Below the pieces are notes generated by a model. The model was not told where the DNA came from, ran no database searches, and saw only the letters and a list, made by a program, of their open reading frames with translations. The position numbers and the translations under genes were made by a program. Positions 53,323 through 62,637 of a DNA stretch of 64,000 nucleotides are shown here, in pieces. Source of the DNA: Rathayibacter sp. Leaf185 (lineage in GTDB: Bacteria; Actinomycetota; Actinomycetes; Actinomycetales; Microbacteriaceae); assembly GCF_001423885.1 (NCBI RefSeq), contig NZ_LMPP01000003.1, forward strand, positions 186,001-250,000, written 5' to 3'. Numbering within the stretch: the stretch's first letter is position 1; every line of letters begins with the position of its first letter.

Positions 53323-54744
53323 TCACTCGCTGCGGTGGGCCGCCGCGCGCAGGAGGAAGAGCGCCTCCGTCTGCGCCGCGCGCTTGAAGACGCCGAGGTG
53401 CAGCGACTCGTTCGGGCTGTGCGCGCGGGAGTCGGGGTCCTCGACCCCCGTCACCAGGATCTGCGCGGCGGGGAACTCGCGGACGAGATCGGCGATGAAG
53501 GGGATGCTGCCGCCGACGCTGGTCTCGAGGGCGTCGCGACCCCAGGCGTCCGCCATCGCGTCCTTCACCAGGCCGACGGCCCAGCCCGACGTGTCGACGA
53601 GGAAGGGCTCGCCCGTGTCGACGTCGTCGATCTCGAGCTGCGCACCGAACGGGGCATGCGCGTGCAGGTGGCGCTCGAGGGCGGCGAAGCCGTCGGGGGC
53701 GGCCTGGCCGGGAGCGATCCGGGCGCTGATCTTGACCGTGATCGCCGGGCTGAGGGTGTTGGACGCGTCGATGACGCTCGGCGCGTCGATCCCGGTGACG
53801 GTGATCGACGGCTTCGACCACACCCTCGAGAGGATCGGGCCCTCTCCGATCAGCGAGACGCCGTCGAGGACGCCCGCGTCCCGCCGGAACTCCGCCTCCG
53901 CGACCTCGGGGACGACTCCGTCGTGCGAGGTGAGGCCCTCGACAGCGACTGCGCCCGTCTCGGTCCAGAGAGTCGAGAGCAGCCGGAGAGTCGCGAGCAT
54001 CGCGTCCGGGACCGCACCGCCGAGCATGCCCGAGTGCGAGGCGTGGTCGAGGGTGCGGACCGTGAGCGTGAAGGTGACGTTGCCGCGGAGTCCGACGGTC
54101 AGGGACGGCGTGTCGATGTCCCAGTTGTCGCTGTCGGCCACGACGATCACATCGGCGCGCAGGGCGTCGTGGTGCTCGCGGAGGAACGTCGGGAACGAGC
54201 GCGAGCCGAACTCCTCCTCGCCCTCGATGAAGAGGACGAGCCCCAGGTCGTGGTCGTCGCCGGCCACCTCGCGCAGCGCGCGGACGGCGGCGAGGTGCGA
54301 GACCACTCCGGCCTTGTCGTCGGCGGCCCCGCGCCCGTAGAGGCGGTCACCCCGCACGGTCGGCTCGAACGGAGGCGTGTCCCACGACGACTCGGCGCCC
54401 TGGGGCTGCACGTCGTGGTGGGCGTAGAGGAGGACCGTCGGTGCGCCGTTGCGGGCGGCTCGCGTGGCGAGGACGGCAGGCTGGCCGAGGACACCCGAGT
54501 CGCCGATGGTCGAGCGGCGGATCGAGACCTCCTCGAACACCCCCGTCTCGCGGGCCAGCTCGGCGACGGCGTCGGCACTCGCGGCCACGCGAGTGGCGTC
54601 GAAGCCGTCCCACGAGACGGAGGGGATCCGCACGAGCCGGCCGAGCTCGCCGAGCGATCGCGGCAGGTCGTCGCGGACGGCGGCGAGCACCGCCTCCTCG
54701 TCGGCGGAGAGTGTGGACGGCGGAGTCGGAGCGTCGTGGGCCAT
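53323..54744 (-). CDS. M20 family metallopeptidase (dipeptidase)
   Basis: The 473-residue product is a two-zinc peptidase. VLLYAHHDVQPQG has the first zinc His-Asp pair, YGRGAADDKAGVVSHLAA the bridging Asp, FIEGEEEFGS the catalytic Glu pair, and the C-terminal VWSKPSITVTGID and SPNESLHLG (last zinc His nearby) are present. An insert near residues 200-310 is the dimerisation domain. The ATG at 54744 has no ribosome site; TAAGAT seven bases before it could be the -10 box of a leaderless transcript. Confidence 0.92.
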   Translation of the reverse strand: MAHDAPTPPSTLSADEEAVLAAVRDDLPRSLGELGRLVRIPSVSWDGFDATRVAASADAVAELARETGVFEEVSIRRSTIGDSGVLGQPAVLATRAARNGAPTVLLYAHHDVQPQGAESSWDTPPFEPTVRGDRLYGRGAADDKAGVVSHLAAVRALREVAGDDHDLGLVLFIEGEEEFGSRSFPTFLREHHDALRADVIVVADSDNWDIDTPSLTVGLRGNVTFTLTVRTLDHASHSGMLGGAVPDAMLATLRLLSTLWTETGAVAVEGLTSHDGVVPEVAEAEFRRDAGVLDGVSLIGEGPILSRVWSKPSITVTGIDAPSVIDASNTLSPAITVKISARIAPGQAAPDGFAALERHLHAHAPFGAQLEIDDVDTGEPFLVDTSGWAVGLVKDAMADAWGRDALETSVGGSIPFIADLVREFPAAQILVTGVEDPDSRAHSPNESLHLGVFKRAAQTEALFLLRAAAHRSE

Positions 54745-54788
54745 GGAGGTAATCTTAGGAAACTCCCTCGATACCAAGGACGTTCCCC

Positions 54789-55358
54789 GTGGCCAAGCCC
54801 CCGATCGCAACCGACAGCCCCGACGACGCCACCCCCGCGGCGTCCGGGAAGGGCCGGCCGACGCCGACGCGTCGCGAGCAGGAGCTGGCCCGCAAGCGGC
54901 CCCTCGTCACCACCGACCGCAAGCAGGCCGCTCGCGACGCCCGCGAGAAGGCCGCCGTGCAGCGTGAGCAGGCCCGGATCGGCATGGCCGCCGGCGACCA
55001 GCGCTACCTTCCGTTGCGCGACAAGGGCCCGCAGCGCAAGTTCGTTCGGGACTGGGTCGACGCGCGCTTCAGCCTCGGCGAGTTCCTCATCCCGGTGATG
55101 GTCGTCGTCCTGCTGCTCAGCTTCTTCCCGCAGCCGGAGCTGCAGTACGCCACGCTCGTCATCCTCTGGCTGTTCTTCCTCCTCGCGGTCATCGACTGCA
55201 TCCTGCTCGGCATCCGCCTGCGCAGGAAGCTCGCCGAGCGCTACGGAGCCGACAAAGTCGAGAAGGGCATCCGCTGGTACGCCGCGATGCGCGCCCTCCA
55301 GCTCCGCGTCATGCGCCTCCCCAAGCCCCAGGTCAAGCGCCGGCAGTATCCGAGCTGA
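54789..55358 (+). CDS. DUF3043 membrane protein
   Basis: The 189-residue product has a charged N-terminal half (TPTRREQELARKRPLVTTDR, many Arg/Lys/Glu) containing RYLPLRDKGPQRKFVRDWVD, then two membrane helices (about residues 100-117 and 121-142). This matches actinobacterial DUF3043, of unknown function. The GTG at 54789 has an AAGGA ribosome site. It is divergent from the M20 peptidase. Confidence 0.92.
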   Translation: MAKPPIATDSPDDATPAASGKGRPTPTRREQELARKRPLVTTDRKQAARDAREKAAVQREQARIGMAAGDQRYLPLRDKGPQRKFVRDWVDARFSLGEFLIPVMVVVLLLSFFPQPELQYATLVILWLFFLLAVIDCILLGIRLRRKLAERYGADKVEKGIRWYAAMRALQLRVMRLPKPQVKRRQYPS

Positions 55359-55379
55359 GCGCCGCTGCGCGGCGCTCAG
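55355..55379 (+). terminator. Hairpin overlapping the DUF3043 stop codon
   Basis: CTGAGCGCCGC (55355-55365) pairs perfectly with GCGGCGCTCAG (55369-55379) around a three-base loop. The TGA stop lies in the first arm. It directly abuts the first hairpin of repeat copy R8. Confidence 0.75.
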
Positions 55380-55380
55380 T

Positions 55381-55710
55381 CTGAGCCCGTCCCCGCCGGG
55401 CTCAGCGCAGTCGGCCCGTGCAGGTGGTCGCGTTTCGCAGAGCGTCCTGCGTACGCCTAAGAAGATCCGCTGAAACGCGGATCTCCTGTTCGGCTCGCGG
55501 AGCGTCGCTGACACAGACCCTCCTGACCGAGCGGTCTTCGATGTCGCGGCGTGCAGGCGAATGCTTGGCTGGCGAGCCCGTATGTCGAGAGGTGCAGCCG
55601 AACGGCGGAATCGCGTGCCAGCGATTCCGTCCAGGCGGACGCAGGACGCTCTGCGGAACGCGACCACTGATATTGGCCGACTGCGCTGAGCCCGGCGAGG
55701 ACGGGCTCAG
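55381..55710. repeat. Inverted pair of hairpin elements (R8 and R9), REPIN-like
   Basis: R8 (plus orientation) has a 5' hairpin CTGAGCCCG/CGGGCTCAG with loop TCCCCGC (55381-55405) and a 3' hairpin AGATCCGC/GCGGATCT with loop TGAAAC (55463-55484). R9 (minus) has CTGAGCCCG/CGGGCTCAG with loop TCCTCGC (55686-55710) and GGAATCGC/GCGATTCC with loop TGGCAC (55607-55628). Linkers are 57 nt in both. The stems differ from R1-R7 by paired changes. About 120 bp of unique sequence separates the copies. R8 begins 22 bp past the DUF3043 stop and R9 ends 17 bp before the pyrD stop. No gene lies in 55359-55727. Confidence 0.92.
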
Positions 55711-55727
55711 TAGACGGCTCCGGGGGC

Positions 55728-56762
55728 TCAGAGGGGGCGGAGCGAGCGGAGCTCGCGCAGCCCCCTGTTGACACTGCGGGCCCAGAGGGGGCCGCGGTAG
55801 ATGAAGGCGGTGTAGCCCTGGACGAGGGTGGCGCCGGCATCGAGGCGGGTCTGGACATCGGCGGCGGTCTCGACTCCGCCGACCGAGACGACGCAGAACG
55901 AGGCCGGCACGACGGTGCGGATGAGACGCAGGACCTCGAGTGAGCGTGCGGCGAGCGGCGCTCCCGAGAGTCCGCCCGCTCCAGCACGCTCGACGACGGC
56001 GGGATCGGTCTGCAGGCCTTCGCGGGAGAGGGTCGTGTTGGTGGCGATGATGCCGTCGAGGCCGAGGCGGACGGCGAGCTCCGCGACCCGCACGACCTCG
56101 TCGTCCGAGAGGTCGGGCGCAATCTTCACGAGCAGCGGAGTGGTGTCGGCCGCGTCCTCGACCGCGGCGAGCAGGGGCTCGAGCCTGTCGATCTCCTGCA
56201 GGCCCCGGAGGCCGGGTGTGTTCGGGGAGCTCACGTTCACGACCAGATAGTCGGCGAGCGGCGCGAGCATCCTGGCGCTGATCAGGTAGTCCTCGACGGC
56301 GTCGTCGACGGCGACCACGCGGCTTTTGCCGATGTTGACGCCGATGACCGGTCGACGACGCGCGTTGCGCAGGCGCGCGAGGCGCCCCGCTGCGGCGCGG
56401 GCACCGCGGTTGTTGAAGCCCATCCGGTTGATGACGGCGCGATCGGCGATCAGGCGGAACAGTCGCGGCCGGTCGTTGCCGGGCTGCGGCTGCGCGGTGA
56501 GGGTGCCGATCTCGACGTGGCCGAATCCGAGCGCACCGAGCCCGAGGACGGCGGTGGCGTCCTTGTCGAAGCCGGCGGCGACTCCGAACGGGGTCTCGAA
56601 GCGCAGGCCGAGCGTCTCGACCGACAGGTCGGCGCGCGGCATCGTGACACGGCGCACGAGCGGGGCGACGAGCCCGAGCGCACGGATGACCGGGAACGCG
56701 AGGTGATGGGCTCGCTCGGGATCGAGACGGCGCAGGACGGTCGAGAACAGCAGCGGGTACAC
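55728..56762 (-). CDS. pyrD: Quinone-dependent dihydroorotate dehydrogenase PyrD (class 2)
   Basis: The 344-residue product oxidises dihydroorotate to orotate and reduces quinone at the membrane. YPLLFSTVLRRLDPERAHHL is the N-terminal membrane-associating helix of class 2 enzymes. GVAAGFDKDATAV, NRMGFNNRGA, VVNVSSPNTPGLRGLQ (catalytic Ser), IATNTTLSREGL and VSVGGVETAADVQTRLDAGA are conserved. The GTG at 56762 is 5 bp after the nrdR stop. Confidence 0.96.
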   Translation of the reverse strand: MYPLLFSTVLRRLDPERAHHLAFPVIRALGLVAPLVRRVTMPRADLSVETLGLRFETPFGVAAGFDKDATAVLGLGALGFGHVEIGTLTAQPQPGNDRPRLFRLIADRAVINRMGFNNRGARAAAGRLARLRNARRRPVIGVNIGKSRVVAVDDAVEDYLISARMLAPLADYLVVNVSSPNTPGLRGLQEIDRLEPLLAAVEDAADTTPLLVKIAPDLSDDEVVRVAELAVRLGLDGIIATNTTLSREGLQTDPAVVERAGAGGLSGAPLAARSLEVLRLIRTVVPASFCVVSVGGVETAADVQTRLDAGATLVQGYTAFIYRGPLWARSVNRGLRELRSLRPL

Positions 56763-56767
56763 GGCGC

Positions 56768-57244
56768 TCAGACCTCGTCGGCGCCGGAGACGGCGCCGGC
56801 TCTCTCGGCCCGCAGCAGCAGGATCGCCGACTCGAAGTCGTCGAGCGAGTCGAAGGCCTGGTAGACGCTTGCGAACCGCAGGTACGCGACCTCGTCGAGC
56901 TCGCGCAGCGGCGCCAGGATGGCGAGGCCGATGTCGTTCGCGTCGATCTGCGAGGCGCCGGTCGAGCGGATGTGCTCCTCCACCCGCTGGGCGAGCACGG
57001 CGAGGTCGGAGTCGGTGACGGGCCTGCCCTGGCACGCCTTGCGGACGCCGCTGACGATCTTCTCGCGGCTGAAGGGCTCGACGACTCCGCTGCGCTTGAT
57101 CACGACGAGGCTCGCGGTCTCGGTGGTCGAGAAGCGACGGCCGCAGGCGGGGCACTGGCGGCGTCGGCGGATCGAGAGGCCGTCGTCGCTGGTGCGCGAG
57201 TCGATGACCCGCGAGTCGGGATGCCGGCAGAAGGGGCAGAACAT
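56768..57244 (-). CDS. nrdR: Transcriptional repressor NrdR
   Basis: NrdR senses ATP/dATP and represses ribonucleotide reductase genes. The 158-residue product has the zinc ribbon ([17 protein letters not shown] and [13 protein letters not shown], four Cys) followed by an ATP-cone domain ([17 protein letters not shown]). It lies between hisD (18 bp) and pyrD (5 bp) on the same strand. No NrdR box was noticed in the window, and no ribonucleotide reductase gene is present. Confidence 0.96.
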   Translation of the reverse strand: MFCPFCRHPDSRVIDSRTSDDGLSIRRRRQCPACGRRFSTTETASLVVIKRSGVVEPFSREKIVSGVRKACQGRPVTDSDLAVLAQRVEEHIRSTGASQIDANDIGLAILAPLRELDEVAYLRFASVYQAFDSLDDFESAILLLRAERAGAVSGADEV

Positions 57245-57262
57245 CGGAGTGGCCTCTCGGGA

Positions 57263-58567
57263 TCAGGCGAAGCGCGCGTCGACCGCATCGCCGTGCGCGG
57301 GCAGCGCCTCGGCGTCGCTGAGGGCGCGGATGTACGGGGCGACGCGCTCGAGGGCCGCGCGGTCGTACGAGATCAGCTGCTGCGGGCGGAGGAAGGTGTA
57401 CGCGCCGAGCCCGGAGGAGAAGCGGGCCTGCCCGAGGGTCGGCAGCACGTGGTTCGAGCCGGCGAGGTAGTCGCCGAGGCTCACGGGAGAGGTGGGGCCG
57501 AGGAAGATCGCGCCGGCGTCGTGGATCCGCTCGGCGGTCGCAGCAGGGTCGACCGTGTGCAGCTCGAGGTGCTCGGGGCCGTAGGCGTCGCTGAAGGCGC
57601 AGGCGGTGTCGAGGTCGTCGACGATCACGAGTGCCGACTGCGGGCCGCCGAGAGCGATGGCGACGCGCTCGGAGTGGTGCGTGCGAGCCGCCTGCTGCTC
57701 GACCTCACGCTCGACGGCGCGCGCCAGCTCGATGTCGTCGGTGACGAGGACGACCGAGGCGGACTCGTCGTGCTCGGCCTGGCTGATCAGGTCGGCGGCG
57801 ACCAGTCGCGGGTCGGCGCTGGAGTCGGCGATCACGAGGATCTCGGTCGGTCCGGCCTCGGAGTCGATGCCGACCTGGCCGAGGACCTGCCGCTTGGCGG
57901 TGGTCACCCAGACGTTTCCGGGGCCGGTGACGATGTTGACGGGCTCGAGCCCGATCGAGTCGACGCCGTAGGCGAGGGCGGCGACGGCGCCCGCTCCCCC
58001 GGCCGCGTAGACCTCGTCGATGCCGAGGAGCCCCGCGGCCGCGAGGATCGTGGGGTGCACAGCTCCGCCGAACGCCTTCTGCGGAGGCGAGGTGATCGCG
58101 ACAGAGGCGACGCCCGCCGCCTGCGCGGGAACGGCGTTCATGACGACGCTCGAGGGGTAGACGGCCTTGCCGCCGGGGACGTAGAGGCCGGCGCGGGCGA
58201 CCGGCTGCCAGCGCTGCGTGACCGTCGCTCCATCGTCGAGGCGCGTGGTGCGGGCCGGCGGGATCTGCGCGGCGCTCGCCTGGCGGACCCGGTCGATCGC
58301 CTCCTCGAGGGCACGCCGGATGCCGGGATCGAGGTCGCGGACGGCCGCGGCGATGTGCTCGGCGGGCACCCGCAGGTGCGGCGGGCGGACGCCGTCGAGC
58401 CGCTCGGACTGCTCGAGGAGTGCCTCCGCCCCGCGAGCGCGGACGTCGGCGATCAGCTCGGCGACCACCGGCCCGACGTTCGCGCTGGTGCCCGGATTGC
58501 GGGGCACGAGAGCGAGCAGTTCGGTCGCGGACGGACGACGGCCCCGGAGGTCGAGAGTCTGGATCAT
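57263..58567 (-). CDS. hisD: Histidinol dehydrogenase HisD
   Basis: HisD makes the last two oxidations of histidine synthesis. The 434-residue zinc enzyme contains YVPGGKAVYPSSVVMNAVPA, PEVYAAGGAGAVAALAYG-like sequence (DEVYAAGGAGAVAALAYG), VTGPGNVWVTTAKRQV, and ADLISQAEHDESASVVLVT with the zinc-binding His. The last region contains GSNHVLPTLGQARFSSGL. It is the first gene of hisD-nrdR-pyrD. Confidence 0.97.
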   Translation of the reverse strand: MIQTLDLRGRRPSATELLALVPRNPGTSANVGPVVAELIADVRARGAEALLEQSERLDGVRPPHLRVPAEHIAAAVRDLDPGIRRALEEAIDRVRQASAAQIPPARTTRLDDGATVTQRWQPVARAGLYVPGGKAVYPSSVVMNAVPAQAAGVASVAITSPPQKAFGGAVHPTILAAAGLLGIDEVYAAGGAGAVAALAYGVDSIGLEPVNIVTGPGNVWVTTAKRQVLGQVGIDSEAGPTEILVIADSSADPRLVAADLISQAEHDESASVVLVTDDIELARAVEREVEQQAARTHHSERVAIALGGPQSALVIVDDLDTACAFSDAYGPEHLELHTVDPAATAERIHDAGAIFLGPTSPVSLGDYLAGSNHVLPTLGQARFSSGLGAYTFLRPQQLISYDRAALERVAPYIRALSDAEALPAHGDAVDARFA

Positions 58568-58642
58568 GGCGCCCCCAGTCTACCGGCCCGCCCCCACCCC
58601 CTCCGGCGACGCAGGCGTACGGGCCACCCCCCGACGACGGTC

Positions 58643-58678
58643 GGTCTCGATACGCCCCTGCGGTGCGACTCGACCACC
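58643..58678 (+). repeat. GGTCTCGATACG extragenic repeat
   Basis: GGTCTCGATACGCC and CTCGACCACC flank a short GC-rich middle, forming an imperfect palindrome 75 bp upstream of hisD. A variant is at 38149-38192. From memory such TCTCGATACG...CTCGACCA sequences are scattered through Microbacteriaceae genomes. Confidence 0.6.
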
Positions 58679-58738
58679 GGGCCGGCCTGTCTCGGCGCAG
58701 CCGGACCCCGCCGACAGCCGGCGCGACCACCTCCGAGG

Positions 58739-58972
58739 CGAACGGTCGATTCGCGTCTCAGCGAATCGATCTAGCCGTGCGCACCACGCTCCACCTGCGC
58801 AACCACCTCGGAGAGCCGACTGCGCAGAGCCCGGCAGGGACGGGCTCTGCGACGAACACAGCAAACGGTCGATTCGCGTCTCAGCGAATCGATCTAGCCG
58901 TGCGCAGGACGCTCCACCTGCGCAACCACCTCTGGAAGCCGACCGCGCGAAGCCGGGCAGGGACCGGCTTCG
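58739..58972 (-). repeat. Two direct copies of the hairpin element (R10, R11) next to dnaE
   Basis: Both copies read on the minus strand. Their 5' hairpins are GCAGAGCCCG/CGGGCTCTGC (58824-58850) and CGAAGCCGG/CCGGCTTCG (58948-58972), each with loop TCCCTGC. Their 3' hairpins (CGATTCGC, TGAGAC, GCGAATCG) are at 58747-58768 and 58870-58891, 123 bp apart. Linkers are 55 and 56 nt and contain GCGCA...TGCGC pairing. The outer 5' hairpin ends 8 bp past the dnaE stop. No gene lies in 58568-58980. Confidence 0.93.
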
Positions 58973-58980
58973 ACATCACC

Positions 58981-61900
58981 TCAGTACAGGCAGTTGGGCC
59001 CCAGGAGGGACTTGAGCTCTCCGAACAGGTCGGGGGTGATCCGCACCGGGAAGGGCACCTCGAAGATGCGGGCGGTCTCGCCCTTGATCAGCTTCAGGCG
59101 CACCTCGGTGCGGCCGGAGTGCCGGATGAGGACGTCGCTGAGCTGCGAGACCGTGTCGGTCGTCGCGCGCGACTCCGGCATTGAGACGGTCAGCGGGCCC
59201 GAGTCGCCGTCCTGGTTGAGCTCGGGAGCGAAGAGGCTGAACGCGTGCAGGTTCATCCCGTCGTCCCGCATGCTCACACGGCCACGGACGACGACGATCG
59301 AGTCGTTGGTGAGGGCCGGTGCGAACTCCTGGTACGCCTTGCCCATGAACATGCAGGTGATCTCGCCGCCGAAGTCCTCGACCTGGATCATGCCGTACTG
59401 GTTGCCCGAGGTCTTCGCCATCCGGTGCTGGACGCTGGTGACCAGCCCTGCGACGACCACGGTCTCGCCGTCGGCGATCGAGTCGGATCCGAGCAGGTCG
59501 ACGATGGTCGTGCTGTAGTGCTTGGCGAGCTCGGTCTCGAGCCCGGCGAGCGGGTGGTCCGAGACGTAGAGGCCGAGCATGTCGCGCTCGAAGGCGAGCT
59601 TGTCGCGCTTGGCCCACTCGGGTCGCTCCGGCACCTGGATCGCCGCCTGCGGCTCGTCCCAGAGGCTGTCGAAGTCGAAGCCGACCTGTCCGTTCGCCTC
59701 GTTGCGCTTCTCGCCCACGGCCGCCTCGACGGAGGCCTCGTGGACCTCGACGAGCGCGCGCCGGGTCGATCCGAGCGAGTCGAAGGCGCCGGCCTTGATC
59801 AGCGACTCGATGGTGCGCTTGTTGGCCACCGGCAGCGGCGCCTTGCGGAGGAAGTCGTGGAAGCTCTCGAAGCGCCCCTTCTCCTCGCGCGCCGTGCGGA
59901 TGCCCTCGACGACGTTGGTGCCGACGTTGCGCACGGCGCCGAGGCCGAAGCGGATGTCGGTGCCGACCGCGGCGAAGAACCCGATCGACTCGTTGACGTC
60001 AGGCGGGAGGACCTTGATCCCCATCCGCCGGCACTCGTTGAGGTAGGCCGCCATCTTGTCCTTGGAGTCGCCGACGCTCGTCAGGAGCGCGGCCATGTAC
60101 TCCGCGGGGTAGTGCGCCTTGAGGTAGGCGGTCCAGTACGAGATGACTCCGTAGGCCGCCGAGTGCGCCTTGTTGAAGGCGTAGTCCGAGAAGGGGAGCA
60201 GGATGTCCCAGAGCGTCTTCACCGCGGCCATCGAGTAGCCGTTGTCGGCCATGCCGCCCGAGAAGCCCTCGAACTGCTTGTCGAGCTCGGACTTCTTCTT
60301 CTTGCCCATCGCGCGCCGGAGCAGATCGGCCTGCGCGAGCGTGAAGCCGGCGAGCTTCTGCGCGATCGACATCACCTGCTCCTGGTAGACGATCAGTCCG
60401 TATGTGCCGCCGAGCACCTCCGCGAGCGGCTCCTCGAGCTCGGGGTGGATCGGGGTGATCTGCTGGATGCCGTTCTTGCGCAGCGCGTAGTTGGTGTGGG
60501 AGTCGGCTCCCATCGGCCCGGGCCGGTAGAGCGCGAGGACGGCCGAGATGTCCTCGAAGTTGTCGGGCTTCATCAGTCGCAGGAGACCGCGCATCGGCCC
60601 GCCGTCGAGCTGGAAGACGCCGAGCGTGTCGCCGCGGGCGAGCAGCTCGTAGGCGGCGGGGTCGTCGAGCTCGAGGTCCTCGAGCACGAGGTCCTCACCG
60701 CGGTTCGCCCGGATGTTGTCGAGGGCGTCGTCGATGATCGTGAGGTTCCGCAGCCCCAGGAAGTCCATCTTGATGAGGCCGAGCGACTCGCACGCGGGGT
60801 AGTCGAACTGCGTGACGATCTGGCCGTCCTGCTCCCGCTTCATGATCGGGATGATGTCCTTGAGCGGATCGCTCGACATGATGACGCCCGCGGCGTGGAC
60901 GCCCCACTGGCGCTTGAGGTTCTCGAGCCCGAGTGCCGTGTCGAAGACGAGCTTCGCCTGCGGATCCTCGGCGATCACGTTCCTGACGTCGAGCGCCTCC
61001 TTGTAGCGGGGGTGCTCGGGGTCGTTGATCCCGGTGAGCGGGATGTCCTTGCCCATGATCGCCGGGGGCATCGCCTTGGTGAGCTTCTCGCCCATACCGA
61101 ACGGGAATCCCAGCACGCGGGAGGCGTCCTTCAGCGCCTGCTTGGCCTTGATGGTGCCGTAGGTGACGATCTGCGCGACGCGCTCGTCGCCGTACTTGTC
61201 GGTGACGTAGCGGATGACCTCGCCGCGGCGACGGTCGTCGAAGTCGACGTCGAAGTCGGGCATCGAGACGCGGTCGGGGTTGAGGAACCGCTCGAAGATC
61301 AGTCCGTGACGCAGCGGGTCGAGGTCGGTGATCTTCATCGCGTAGGCGGCCATCGAGCCGGCGCCCGATCCGCGGCCGGGGCCCACGCGGATGCCGTTGC
61401 GCTTGGACCAGTTGATGAAGTCGGCGACGACGAGGAAGTAGCCGGGGAAGCCCATCTGGAGGATGACGCGGGTCTCGTAGTCGGCGCGGTCGCGCACCTC
61501 CTGCGAGATGCCGTCGGGGTAGCGCTCGTTCAGGCCCGCCTCGACCTCCTTGACGAACCAGGTGTCCTCGGTCTCCCCCTCGGGAACCGGGAAGCGCGGC
61601 ATGTAGTTCGCAGAGGTGTCGAACTGCACGTCGCAGCGCTCGGCGATCAGCAGCGTGTTGTCGCACGCCTCCGGGTGGTCGCGGAAGACCTGACGCATCT
61701 CGCGGGGCGACTTGAGGTAGAACTCGTCGGCGTCGAACTTGAACCGCTTCGGATCGTCCAGCGTCGTACCGGACTGCACGCACAGCAGCGCCGCGTGCGA
61801 GGTCGCGTCGTGGGCGTGCGTGTAGTGCAGGTCGTTCGTCGCGACGAGCGGGAGGTCGAGGTCCTTCGCGAGGCGGATCACGTCGCCGATCACGCGGCGC

Positions 61901-62493
61901 TCGATGTCGAGCCCGTGGTCCATGATCTCGGCGAAGAAGTTCTCCTTGCCGAAGATGTCGCGGTAGTCGGCGGCGGCCTGGCGAGCCTCCTTGTACTGGC
62001 CGAGCCGGAGGCGGGTCTGCACCTCGCCGCTCGGGCACCCGGTCGTGCCGATCAGCCCCTCGGAGTGCTCCGCGAGGATCTCGCGGTCCATCCGGGGCTT
62101 GAAGTAGTAGCCCTCGATCGACGCCCGCGACGAGAGGCGGAACAGGTTGTGCATTCCCGTCGTCGTCGAGCTCAGCAGGGTCATGTGCGTGTAGGCGCCC
62201 GAACCCGAGACGTCGTCCTGCCCGCCGTCGCCCCAGCGGATCCTCGTCTTGTCGGAGCGGTGGGTGCCGGGGGTGAGGTAGGCCTCGGTGCCGATGATCG
62301 GCTTGATCCCCGCGGCCGTCGCCGTGCGCCAGAAGTCGAAGGCGCCGAAGACGTTGCCGTGGTCGGTGACGGCGATCGCCGGCATGCCCTCCTCCACCGC
62401 CGCGTCGATCAGCGGCTTCACGCGCGCAGCACCGTCGAGCATCGAGTACTCGCTGTGCACGTGCAGGTGAACGAAGGAATCGTTACTCGGCAA
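58981..62493 (-). CDS. dnaE: DNA polymerase III alpha subunit DnaE
   Basis: The replicative polymerase, 1170 residues. FVHLHVHSEYSMLDGAARVK opens the PHP domain, DFDVDFDDRRRGEVIRYV holds the catalytic Asp residues of the polymerase core, KALPPAIMG-like KAMPPAIMGKDIPLTG follows, and the C-terminus has an OB fold (ETVVVAGLVTSVQHRMAKTS). The frame is open upstream, but the TTG at 62493 is taken as start because GGAGG lies nine bases before it and SNDSFVHLHVHSEYS follows. The stop is 8 bp from repeat R11. Confidence 0.97.
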   Translation of the reverse strand: MPSNDSFVHLHVHSEYSMLDGAARVKPLIDAAVEEGMPAIAVTDHGNVFGAFDFWRTATAAGIKPIIGTEAYLTPGTHRSDKTRIRWGDGGQDDVSGSGAYTHMTLLSSTTTGMHNLFRLSSRASIEGYYFKPRMDREILAEHSEGLIGTTGCPSGEVQTRLRLGQYKEARQAAADYRDIFGKENFFAEIMDHGLDIERRVIGDVIRLAKDLDLPLVATNDLHYTHAHDATSHAALLCVQSGTTLDDPKRFKFDADEFYLKSPREMRQVFRDHPEACDNTLLIAERCDVQFDTSANYMPRFPVPEGETEDTWFVKEVEAGLNERYPDGISQEVRDRADYETRVILQMGFPGYFLVVADFINWSKRNGIRVGPGRGSGAGSMAAYAMKITDLDPLRHGLIFERFLNPDRVSMPDFDVDFDDRRRGEVIRYVTDKYGDERVAQIVTYGTIKAKQALKDASRVLGFPFGMGEKLTKAMPPAIMGKDIPLTGINDPEHPRYKEALDVRNVIAEDPQAKLVFDTALGLENLKRQWGVHAAGVIMSSDPLKDIIPIMKREQDGQIVTQFDYPACESLGLIKMDFLGLRNLTIIDDALDNIRANRGEDLVLEDLELDDPAAYELLARGDTLGVFQLDGGPMRGLLRLMKPDNFEDISAVLALYRPGPMGADSHTNYALRKNGIQQITPIHPELEEPLAEVLGGTYGLIVYQEQVMSIAQKLAGFTLAQADLLRRAMGKKKKSELDKQFEGFSGGMADNGYSMAAVKTLWDILLPFSDYAFNKAHSAAYGVISYWTAYLKAHYPAEYMAALLTSVGDSKDKMAAYLNECRRMGIKVLPPDVNESIGFFAAVGTDIRFGLGAVRNVGTNVVEGIRTAREEKGRFESFHDFLRKAPLPVANKRTIESLIKAGAFDSLGSTRRALVEVHEASVEAAVGEKRNEANGQVGFDFDSLWDEPQAAIQVPERPEWAKRDKLAFERDMLGLYVSDHPLAGLETELAKHYSTTIVDLLGSDSIADGETVVVAGLVTSVQHRMAKTSGNQYGMIQVEDFGGEITCMFMGKAYQEFAPALTNDSIVVVRGRVSMRDDGMNLHAFSLFAPELNQDGDSGPLTVSMPESRATTDTVSQLSDVLIRHSGRTEVRLKLIKGETARIFEVPFPVRITPDLFGELKSLLGPNCLY

Positions 62494-62637
62494 GGATGCG
62501 CCTCCGACGGACTGCGGGCGGGGGGACCGGGGACCTGGAGGAGGTCGCGACCGGGGCGGCAGAAAGTCTAACCGCGCCGGGGGAGGCATCGGCCGGGAGC
62601 GCGGGATCCGCTCTCGACGGCGCACCGGGCAGGGGCA

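Noticed and set aside
62494-62625. Extended DnaE start at an upstream ATG
   Set aside because: The extra residues are Pro/Arg-rich and non-conserved, while the TTG at 62493 has a GGAGG site and the usual DnaE N-terminus.
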